From: Methanomassiliicoccaceae archaeon
GTDB lineage: Archaea; Thermoplasmatota; Thermoplasmata; Methanomassiliicoccales; Methanomethylophilaceae
Direction: 5' to 3'
NCBI GenBank assembly: GCA_031254685.1
Contig: JAIRTZ010000137.1
Coordinates: 1-7,426, forward strand
DNA: 7,426 nt
Shown here one piece after another: positions 1-5,727 of this stretch (positions are counted from its first letter, which is position 1; every line of letters begins with the position of its first letter). The notes below the pieces were generated by a model. The model searched no databases and was not told the origin of the DNA. It saw only the letters and a program-made list of their open reading frames with translations. A program made the translations under genes and the position numbers.

Positions 1-1
1 C

Positions 2-832
2 ATGGTCGCCATGATCGTGGACATCATTTACATCGCTCTGGGCTCCTGGATAGGGATAAAGGTTCTGTCCGCCGTCCTGGACATGTGGGAGAAGCGCGCG
101 GCGGAGGATAATGAGGAATACGACAAACGCGATTCCATAGTGCCTCTTCTCATGGTGCTCGGAAAGATATGCGTCGCGATGATCGCGACCGCGCTGATAC
201 TTGCCGTGTTCGGTTTCGACCTCATGATAATAGCGACAGGTGCCGGTGTCATCGGTCTGGCCGTCTCGTTCGGCGCACAGAGCACCTTGGCGCAGTTCTT
301 CGGAGGCATCACGTTATTGGTCAACCGCCCGTTCAGGCAGGGCGACCTGATACGCCTTGACGCAGGAACGGAAACGCTGCGCGTACTGAACGTAGGGTTC
401 ATGATGACCACGTTCAGGAACTGGGCGAACTCCGAGATATTCTCGATGCCGAATCAGAAGGTTGTGTCATCAACGATCATAAACGTCACAGCGGAGTCTC
501 TCGCATTCCGCATAATCGTGCTCGTGCGCGTTCCCTACGGAACGGATGTGATATTGGCAAAGAAACTCGCACTTCAGGCGATGACCGAGCACCCGAGGAT
601 ACTGCGCGACGGTTCCGAGGAGATCCCGAAGGTCAGGCTGGAAGAGTTCTCCGAATCCGCATTGACGATACGCGTGAGCGGTTTCGTCGACGATTTCGAG
701 GACCACAGGTCCATCGCCGGGGAGATACGCGAATCGATCTATACAAAGTACCGGGAGAACGGCATCGAGATCGCGATACCGAAGATGGACGTATACTTCA
801 AGGACCGGGACAACAAAGAGACAAAGGTCTGA
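2..832 (+). CDS. mscS: MscS-family small-conductance mechanosensitive ion channel (N-terminus may be cut by window edge)
   Basis: Membrane channel that opens under membrane tension and releases solutes during osmotic downshock. Three hydrophobic segments are visible, at residues about 4-27, 46-71 and 74-107. The third is the Gly/Ala-rich pore helix, followed by the family hallmark RPFRQGD (109-115). The cytoplasmic beta domain carries the typical MPNQ motif (149-152), and the rest matches the mixed alpha/beta vestibule. The 276 residues are close to the roughly 286 of E. coli MscS. However, the ATG is at base 2 and the first membrane segment starts almost at once, so an upstream start outside the window is possible. 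Aligned to E. coli MscS, pore-seal Leu105 is kept, Leu109 is Phe, and the kink glycine Gly113 is Ser; such changes are common in the wider family. The gene is followed by 190 bases and a new promoter, so it is probably a separate transcription unit from the lysine operon. The family is clear; the exact subtype is not. Confidence 0.9.
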   Translation: MVAMIVDIIYIALGSWIGIKVLSAVLDMWEKRAAEDNEEYDKRDSIVPLLMVLGKICVAMIATALILAVFGFDLMIIATGAGVIGLAVSFGAQSTLAQFFGGITLLVNRPFRQGDLIRLDAGTETLRVLNVGFMMTTFRNWANSEIFSMPNQKVVSSTIINVTAESLAFRIIVLVRVPYGTDVILAKKLALQAMTEHPRILRDGSEEIPKVRLEEFSESALTIRVSGFVDDFEDHRSIAGEIRESIYTKYRENGIEIAIPKMDVYFKDRDNKETKV

Positions 833-914
833 TCCGTAAATTCCTTAAATCATCAATTTCTCACAAAATTATTCCGATATTACTCATGATGCCGTTCGGA
901 TTGCGTGAATGAAT

Positions 915-948
915 AATTTTTCTGTTTTCGTTGCTGTGCTGTTGTTTT
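915..948 (+). terminator. T-rich tract, possible archaeal terminator for mscS
   Basis: Downstream of mscS the plus strand contains clustered T runs: five Ts at 917-921, four at 925-928 and four at 945-948. Archaeal transcription typically ends in such oligo-T stretches without needing a hairpin. The tract lies 85 bases beyond the mscS stop and overlaps the left arm of the inverted repeat, so it could equally belong to the regulatory region of the next operon. The assignment is an inference. Confidence 0.35.
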
Positions 949-1008
949 CGGAGTCATTAAATACAATTATTCCTCTTATCCGAACCAATACTACGAAAAC
1001 AGAAAAAT
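916..1008. repeat. Perfect 16-bp inverted repeat flanking the lrp-dap promoter, candidate operator
   Basis: Bases 916-931 (ATTTTTCTGTTTTCGT) and 993-1008 (ACGAAAACAGAAAAAT) are exact reverse complements separated by 61 bases. The TATA-like box (957-963, centre 960) sits almost on the dyad centre (962). The core TGTTTTCG of the left arm (923-930) recurs in the same orientation at 943-950, exactly 20 bp further on. With a start site predicted near 985-988, one arm lies far upstream and the other just inside the transcript, so binding by a DNA-bending or wrapping protein fits better than an RNA hairpin. The Lrp-type regulator encoded immediately downstream is the obvious candidate binder, because this family forms octamers that wrap DNA and often autoregulate. 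The repeat is seen directly; its function is inferred. Confidence 0.6.
957..963 (+). promoter_or_regulatory. TATA box of the lrp-dapA-dapB-lysC-lysA operon
   Basis: TTAAATA matches the archaeal TATA consensus and lies in the AT-rich gap before the regulator gene. Transcription would start about 25 bases downstream, near 985-988, giving a leader of roughly 35 bases that includes the Shine-Dalgarno site. The preceding bases are only a weak TFB-recognition element. The same heptamer recurs before gcvT. Confidence 0.6.
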
Positions 1009-1009
1009 A

Positions 1010-1016
1010 GGGAGGT
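1010..1016 (+). promoter_or_regulatory. Strong Shine-Dalgarno site of the lrp-type gene
   Basis: GGGAGGT contains GGAGGT, complementary to the 3' end of archaeal 16S rRNA. It lies 6 bases before the ATG at 1023 and only 3 before the in-frame GTG at 1020, so it favours ATG as the start. Confidence 0.75.
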
Positions 1017-1022
1017 CTTGTG

Positions 1023-1439
1023 ATGGATGAACTGGATGAGAACATAATCGATGTGCTGAAAAAGGATTCCAGGCGTCCGTTCGTCGAGGTCGCCGAACAG
1101 CTTCAGGTGTCCGAAGGAACAATCAGAAGCCGTGTCCGGAAGATGATGGACGACGGAGTGATCAAGGGATTCACGATAAAGACGAGCTCGAGGAACGTGA
1201 AGGCCATGGTCGAGATACGCGTGGACGTGAACACCGATACCGACGCGGTGGCGAAGACGCTCGCCAGCCAGGACGGTGTCTCGGAAGTGTACGAAGTGAC
1301 CGGCGATCAAGATATCATCGCGATAGTCGACGTCGAATCGTCGCAGCAGCTCAACGACATCATTGAACGCGTACGAAGATATGACAACATCCTGAGCACC
1401 CGGACAAGACTGATACTCAAGGAGCATTTCGGGGGATGA
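1023..1439 (+). CDS. Lrp/AsnC-family transcriptional regulator, probable regulator of the lysine operon
   Basis: A 138-residue protein of normal Lrp/AsnC length. An N-terminal winged helix-turn-helix (about residues 3-50, recognition helix near 29-41) is followed by a RAM/ACT-like effector and oligomerisation domain (about 62-135). That domain has the family-typical VTGDQDI segment (92-98) and a C-terminal strand with TRT before ILKEHF. Such proteins form dimers and octamers, bind DNA near promoters, and often sense amino acids. ATG at 1023 was chosen over the in-frame GTG at 1020 because of Shine-Dalgarno spacing. The gene is first in the operon and its stop overlaps or abuts the dapA start, so regulator and pathway are cotranscribed. 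By analogy with Sulfolobus LysM, which is lysine-responsive, it may sense lysine; that role is an inference, and it could also respond to other amino acids. The inverted repeat around its promoter is the candidate binding site. Confidence 0.92.
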   Translation: MDELDENIIDVLKKDSRRPFVEVAEQLQVSEGTIRSRVRKMMDDGVIKGFTIKTSSRNVKAMVEIRVDVNTDTDAVAKTLASQDGVSEVYEVTGDQDIIAIVDVESSQQLNDIIERVRRYDNILSTRTRLILKEHFGG

Positions 1440-1441
1440 CC

Positions 1442-2311
1442 ATGTTCAGGGGCACGATCACCGCCATAATCACACCCTTCAAAAAGGGAGGGAGCATAGA
1501 CGAGGATGCGCTCAGGCGCCTCGTATCGTTCCAGGAGGACAACGGCGTTGATGCGATAGTCCCATGCGGTTCCACCGGAGAATCGGCGACGCTGTCGTTC
1601 GATGAGCATGTCCGCGTCGTGGAGATAGCGGTGGACCAGGCGAAGAGGATCAAGGTCATCGCGGGAGCGGGCAGCAACTCAACGTCGGAGGCGATACATC
1701 TGAGCAAGAGCGCCGAAAAGGCCGGCGCGGACGGCATATTGTCGATATCCCCGTACTACAACAAGCCCACTCAGGAGGGCATATTCAGGCATTACGAGGC
1801 GATCTCGTCCTCAATAAAGATACCGCTCATAGTTTACAACATCCCGGGGAGGACGGCAAGCAATATCACCTCGGACACAACGTTAAGATTGGCGGAGCTC
1901 CCGGGGCTCGCCGGGATCAAGGAAGCAAGCGGCGACCTTGATCAGGTGCAGCGCATAATCAACGGGAGGCCTAAGGGTTTCGCCGTGCTCTCCGGTGACG
2001 ACCCGTTAACGTATCAGATGATGAGGATGGGCGGCGACGGTACGATATCGGTGGCATCGAACTGCGTCCCGGACCGCGTATCCAGGATGGTGTCCATGTG
2101 CGCATCGGGTGCCGTCGACGGCGCCGCGAAGATACATGCCGAACTTGTGCCGTTATTCGGCGCACTGTTCTGCGAGACGAACCCGATACCCATAAAGTAC
2201 GTTATGTCGAGGATGGGATTCGGGTCCGGCGCGCTCAGGCTTCCGCTTACGGAATTGACGGAAAAGAATCGCACGTCCGTTGACGGCGTACTGAAGAATA
2301 TTGGATTGTGA
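1442..2311 (+). CDS. dapA: 4-hydroxy-tetrahydrodipicolinate synthase (DapA)
   Basis: Condenses pyruvate with aspartate semialdehyde, the committed step of the diaminopimelate/lysine branch. It is a TIM-barrel class I aldolase of 289 residues (E. coli 292). Visible residues are GSTGE (43-47), the paired tyrosines of SPYYNKP (105-106), catalytic Tyr132, substrate-binding Arg137 in YNIPGRT, and Schiff-base Lys160 in GIKEASG. The C-terminal NPIPIK and LRLP motifs are typical of true DapA rather than KDG or sialic acid aldolases. The active-site Thr44 of E. coli is Ser here. Of the E. coli lysine-inhibition site, Ser48, Ala49, His56, Asn79, Glu83 and Tyr105 are present, but His53 is Phe, so feedback inhibition may be altered. 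ATG at 1442 gives an N-terminus (MFRG) aligning with E. coli MFTG and follows a G-rich stretch at good spacing. ATG at 1436, overlapping the regulator stop as ATGA, is a real alternative that adds Met-Thr. Confidence 0.95.
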   Translation: MFRGTITAIITPFKKGGSIDEDALRRLVSFQEDNGVDAIVPCGSTGESATLSFDEHVRVVEIAVDQAKRIKVIAGAGSNSTSEAIHLSKSAEKAGADGILSISPYYNKPTQEGIFRHYEAISSSIKIPLIVYNIPGRTASNITSDTTLRLAELPGLAGIKEASGDLDQVQRIINGRPKGFAVLSGDDPLTYQMMRMGGDGTISVASNCVPDRVSRMVSMCASGAVDGAAKIHAELVPLFGALFCETNPIPIKYVMSRMGFGSGALRLPLTELTEKNRTSVDGVLKNIGL

Positions 2312-2315
2312 TAGA

Positions 2316-3095
2316 ATGATGAACATAGCATTGGGCGGCGCCACAGGAAAGATGGGTCGCACGGTCTGCGACATGATGCGGAACTACAAGGACATGAGAC
2401 TGGTCGGCGCGATGATCGACCCCCGGGAGGAGGCGTTCGGAAAGGAGATCTATCCCGGAGTGATCGCGAAGGGGCCCGACAGCCTTAAAGAAGTTCTGGA
2501 GAACGCCGACGTCTACGTTGATATTACCGCGCCGCAGGCCGCTGCGAACGTTATAACAAAGATCCCGGCGATGGGAGTGAACATGGTCATCGGCACGACG
2601 GCGATACCCGAGGACGCCGTGCGGAAGATGTGGGACGAGGTGAAAAAGAACGGAACGTCCGCGGTCCACTCCGCTAATTTCGCGGTCGGTGTGAACGTGT
2701 TCTGGAAGATATGCGAGGAACTCGCGTCAATGCTGAAGGGTTACGATATCGAAGTCGTCGAAGTGCATCACAAGCACAAGATCGACGCCCCGTCAGGCAC
2801 CGCGATGGAGGCCGTGAAGAGAATGCGGAAGGCGGTCGACGTCGATAACGTCATATTCGGGCGCGAGGGGCTGACCGGGGCGAGGAAGAACGAGATCTGC
2901 GTCCACTCGGTAAGGTGCGGCGACGTCGTAGGCGATCATACCGTGATGTTCGCAGGAAATACGGAAGTAATGGAGCTTAAGCACAAGGCGGGGTCGCGGG
3001 AAGCGCTCGCCAAGGGGTTCATCGAGGCGATACGCTGGGTGTACGGCCGGAAGGACGGGAAGGTCCACGACATGAGCGAGGTATTGGGATTATGA
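2316..3095 (+). CDS. dapB: 4-hydroxy-tetrahydrodipicolinate reductase (DapB)
   Basis: NAD(P)H-dependent reduction of the DapA product to tetrahydrodipicolinate. The 259 residues have an N-terminal Rossmann fold with GGATGKMG (7-14), a GTT turn (93-95), SANFAVGVN (119-127), and the diagnostic motif EVHHKHKIDAPSGTA (149-163). That motif holds the catalytic His151, Lys155, and the Gly161-Thr162 pair that binds substrate. The length fits archaeal DapB (E. coli 273). Two adjacent ATGs at 2316 and 2319 are both possible starts. The reading frame could extend to a TTG at 2301, but the Rossmann strand begins right after the ATGs, as in other DapBs. The start lies 4 bases after the dapA stop with only a weak ribosome site, and the stop overlaps lysC by four bases, so translational coupling is likely. 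NADH versus NADPH preference cannot be read confidently. Confidence 0.95.
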   Translation: MMNIALGGATGKMGRTVCDMMRNYKDMRLVGAMIDPREEAFGKEIYPGVIAKGPDSLKEVLENADVYVDITAPQAAANVITKIPAMGVNMVIGTTAIPEDAVRKMWDEVKKNGTSAVHSANFAVGVNVFWKICEELASMLKGYDIEVVEVHHKHKIDAPSGTAMEAVKRMRKAVDVDNVIFGREGLTGARKNEICVHSVRCGDVVGDHTVMFAGNTEVMELKHKAGSREALAKGFIEAIRWVYGRKDGKVHDMSEVLGL

Positions 3096-4447
3096 TCACC
3101 GTTCTCAAGTTCGGCGGCACGAGCGTCGGTTCCGCCGAAGCGATCCGGAGGTCCGCGAAGATAATAGCGGCAGGCAACGGCGGACGCGTGGCCGTCGTGT
3201 CGGCGATGTCCGGCGTCACGAACCATCTTATCCAATTCCTGGAATCCGACAATGCGCGCACCGACGACGCGCTGGCGCTGCTCATAAAGAAGCATATGGA
3301 CGTCGCCAACGAACTGCTCACCGGGAAATTGCTGAAGGAGTTCACGAAGGGGTTCAACGAAAGGGTGGACTCCCTGAGGGACCTCCTTAACGATAAGGGC
3401 GCGAGAAGCGACCCGTACTTTAATGATAATATCTCATCACAGGGCGAGAGGCTGTCGGTGCTCCTGCTGTCGTACATACTGATGTCAATGGGCCGCGAGT
3501 CCGTTTCGCTGACCTCGGAGGAGGCGGGCATATACGCCGCCGGGCCTCCCGGCCTCGGTACCGCCGATCTGCAGAAGACGTCCGCCGGTCTCATGATGAA
3601 CGTCAAGCCGCTCATCCTGAGGGGCGTGATACCCGTGATCACCGGATTCTACGGGCGCAACGAGGACGGTAAACCATTAACGTTCGGACGCGGAGGTTCC
3701 GATTATTCCGCGGCCGTCGTTGCCAACGGGCTGGATGCGGATTGCCTGGAGATATGGACGGACGTGGACGGTTTTATGTCCGCGGACCCGCGCGTTGTCC
3801 CGGAAGCCATTGTGATAGACGAGATGAACTTCGGCGAGGCCGCCGAATTGGCGTATCTCGGCGCGAAGGTCCTTCATCCGAGGACCATCGAACCGGTGAG
3901 GATGAAGCACATCCCGGTCAAGGTGAAGAACTCGGCGAAGCCGGAACGCCCCGGGACGCTGATACATCACCTGAGGGCCCCGAAGAACGAGATGTTACGG
4001 AGCGTCGCGATGAAGGCGGACCTTTCCATAATAACGGTGGGCTCGTCGGAGATCGCGTATCGCCCCAGAATGGTGGCCAGGATCATTGACAAGATAGCGG
4101 ACGCGGGCGTCATAGTCTACGCAATATCAACGTCATTGTCCACCGTTGCGCTGCTGATACACAACCTTGACGTGAAGGAGACGCTGAAGCACCTCAATCT
4201 TTTGGACCCTACCGATGTTGAGCGGATAGACGTGAAGAGCAACATGGCGCTGATCTGCGCGGTCGGAGACGACCTCCTGAGAAGGTGCGGCGTGTCCGCG
4301 GAGATATTCGGCGCCGTATTCGAGGCCGGCGCCAACGTGGAATTGATATCCGAGGGCGCGTCCGACGTCTCGTTGAATTTCGTTGTACCGACGGACATGG
4401 CCATAGGCGTTGTGAAATCACTTCACAGGAAGTTCGTGGGTGGATGA
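3092..4447 (+). CDS. lysC: Aspartate kinase (aspartokinase)
   Basis: Phosphorylates L-aspartate with ATP, the first step of aspartate-family amino acid synthesis. The 451 residues show the amino acid kinase domain with KFGGTSV (6-12), GRGGSDYSA (199-207), TDVDG (223-227) and HPRT (262-265). Two C-terminal ACT domains follow, at about 305-368 and 383-450. The layout matches monofunctional archaeal and bacterial aspartokinases with no homoserine dehydrogenase fusion. The first ACT domain is divergent: the usual GSSE-type effector segment reads STSLSTVALL (347-356). The second is nearer consensus, with ELISEGASDVSLNF (417-430). The start ATG overlaps the dapB stop as ATGA, indicating coupled translation. 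Position between dapB and lysA suggests this isozyme serves lysine, and the ACT pair suggests amino acid feedback, probably by lysine, though the ligand is inferred. Whether a second aspartokinase exists for threonine and methionine cannot be told from this window. Confidence 0.95.
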   Translation: MITVLKFGGTSVGSAEAIRRSAKIIAAGNGGRVAVVSAMSGVTNHLIQFLESDNARTDDALALLIKKHMDVANELLTGKLLKEFTKGFNERVDSLRDLLNDKGARSDPYFNDNISSQGERLSVLLLSYILMSMGRESVSLTSEEAGIYAAGPPGLGTADLQKTSAGLMMNVKPLILRGVIPVITGFYGRNEDGKPLTFGRGGSDYSAAVVANGLDADCLEIWTDVDGFMSADPRVVPEAIVIDEMNFGEAAELAYLGAKVLHPRTIEPVRMKHIPVKVKNSAKPERPGTLIHHLRAPKNEMLRSVAMKADLSIITVGSSEIAYRPRMVARIIDKIADAGVIVYAISTSLSTVALLIHNLDVKETLKHLNLLDPTDVERIDVKSNMALICAVGDDLLRRCGVSAEIFGAVFEAGANVELISEGASDVSLNFVVPTDMAIGVVKSLHRKFVGG

Positions 4448-4448
4448 G

Positions 4449-5708
4449 ATGAGGGATTTCAAGAACGACGACGGGCATATGATATTCGGAGGCATGCGCG
4501 CCGCCGACATAGCCGATAAGTTCGGCACTCCGGTCTACGTGACCGACGAGAACATCTTACGGGAGAATTACAGACGCATATACGGCGTGTTCTCAAAGCA
4601 CATGCCCACGCGCGTGCACTATGCGTGCAAGGCAAACTCGTCATTGGCGGTGCTGAAGATACTGGAACAGGAGGGCAGCCATATAGACGCCGTCTCGATC
4701 GGCGAGGTATTGACGTGCATGAAGGCCGGATTCCCGGCGTCCCGCATACTGTACACGGGAACGTGCGTGAGCACCCCGGAACTGAAGGCCGTTGCGGACC
4801 TCGGCGTGATGATCAATATCGACTCGGTATCGGAATTGGAACGGCTGGCGAAGATCAACCCGAACATTCCGATATCCATAAGAGTTACGCCGGGCATCGG
4901 TTCCGGGCACAGCGATAAAGTTGTGACGGGCGCGAAGGGCTCCAAGTTCGGGATCCCCATCGATCTTGCGATGGGAACGTTCAGGCGGGCCATGGAACTC
5001 GGTCTCAAGGTGAAGGGGATACACGCTCACATAGGGAGCGGCGGAAAGGGCATCGGACCGCTGATAGACGCGGTCGCCGTCCTTATCGACCTGACCAACC
5101 AGATCAGGGATGAACTGGAGATCGAACTTGAGTTCATCAACATGGGCGGCGGCATAGGGGTGCCGTACAGGCCGAACGAGCCGGAGGAGGACCTTGAGGA
5201 GCTCGCGGCCACCGTCACGGACATGATACTGAACGATACGTCCGTCGGGATCCTGGCTTTGGAGCCCGGACGGTACGTGGTATGCGACTCCACGGTATTG
5301 CTGACAAGATGCGTCGACGTGAAGAAGAGCGGCGTGAAGAACTACGTATGCGTCGACGCGGGTTTCAACACGCTGATACGGCCGGCGTTCTACGACTCGT
5401 ATCATCACGTCGCGATCGCGAACAAGTTCAACAAAGCGGGCACCGGGAAATACGACGTGGTGGGGCCGATATGCGAGTCCGGCGACTTCCTGGCAAAGGA
5501 CCGCGCACTGCCGGCGCCCGAGGACGGCGATATCGTTGCGGTGTACAACTGCGGCGCGTACTCGTTCGCGATGTCAAGTACATACAACTCAAGGCCGAGG
5601 TGCAGGGAAGTGCTGGTAAAGGACGGGAAGGCGGAACTGATACGCGGCTCCGAAACGATGGACGACCTGTGGAGGCATCAGACGATACCGGAGAGACTCC
5701 TTAAATAA
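4449..5708 (+). CDS. lysA: Diaminopimelate decarboxylase
   Basis: PLP-dependent decarboxylation of meso-diaminopimelate to L-lysine, the last pathway step. The 419-residue protein is a fold-type III enzyme: an alanine-racemase-like barrel followed by a beta domain. Visible are the PLP lysine Lys61 in YACKANS, HIGS (194-197), the glycine-rich phosphate loop MGGGIG (232-237), EPGR (272-275), the partner-subunit active-site segment CESGD (342-346), and the tyrosine of CGAYSFAMSS (Tyr371). These features favour DAP decarboxylase over ornithine or arginine decarboxylases, and the operon context supports it. ATG at 4449 was chosen. An in-frame GTG at 4440, with AGGA nine bases upstream, overlaps the lysC end and would add three residues; it is a realistic alternative. 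The last codons and the TAA stop form a perfect archaeal TATA sequence that may drive gcvT. Confidence 0.95.
   Translation: MRDFKNDDGHMIFGGMRAADIADKFGTPVYVTDENILRENYRRIYGVFSKHMPTRVHYACKANSSLAVLKILEQEGSHIDAVSIGEVLTCMKAGFPASRILYTGTCVSTPELKAVADLGVMINIDSVSELERLAKINPNIPISIRVTPGIGSGHSDKVVTGAKGSKFGIPIDLAMGTFRRAMELGLKVKGIHAHIGSGGKGIGPLIDAVAVLIDLTNQIRDELEIELEFINMGGGIGVPYRPNEPEEDLEELAATVTDMILNDTSVGILALEPGRYVVCDSTVLLTRCVDVKKSGVKNYVCVDAGFNTLIRPAFYDSYHHVAIANKFNKAGTGKYDVVGPICESGDFLAKDRALPAPEDGDIVAVYNCGAYSFAMSSTYNSRPRCREVLVKDGKAELIRGSETMDDLWRHQTIPERLLK
5701..5707 (+). promoter_or_regulatory. TATA-like box overlapping the lysA stop, possible gcvT promoter
   Basis: TTAAATA, identical to the heptamer before the regulator gene, spans the final lysA codons and most of its stop. 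Its centre is 24 bases before the gcvT ATG at 5728, the usual TATA-to-start distance, so a transcript starting here would be leaderless or nearly so. It could instead be a chance product of Leu-Lys-stop codons; expression as part of the lysine operon is the alternative. Confidence 0.4.
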
Positions 5709-5727
5709 GACAGCGGGATGCGTGAAC

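Noticed and set aside
845..851. Second TATA-like sequence (TTAAATC) just after mscS
   Set aside because: It is a poorer match and would give a leader of about 150 bases. The 957-963 box is closer and better placed. It remains a minor alternative that would put the whole inverted repeat in the transcript.
916..1008. Inverted repeat read as a hairpin terminator
   Set aside because: The loop would be 61 bases, no T run follows the right arm, and archaea generally terminate at T tracts without hairpins. It also ends right at the Shine-Dalgarno site of the next gene.
833..1022. Lysine riboswitch in the operon leader
   Set aside because: The leader predicted from the TATA box is only about 35 bases, far too short for the lysine aptamer, and no multi-helix junction is seen.
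3019..3642. 207-codon minus-strand open frame
   Set aside because: It is antisense to the end of dapB and the well-supported lysC, with Ser/Arg/Pro-rich low-complexity composition and no domain.
4641..5408. 255-codon open frame on the minus strand
   Set aside because: It lies wholly opposite lysA, has Arg/His/Tyr-rich composition typical of a shadow frame in GC-rich DNA, and shows no recognisable motif, ribosome site or promoter.
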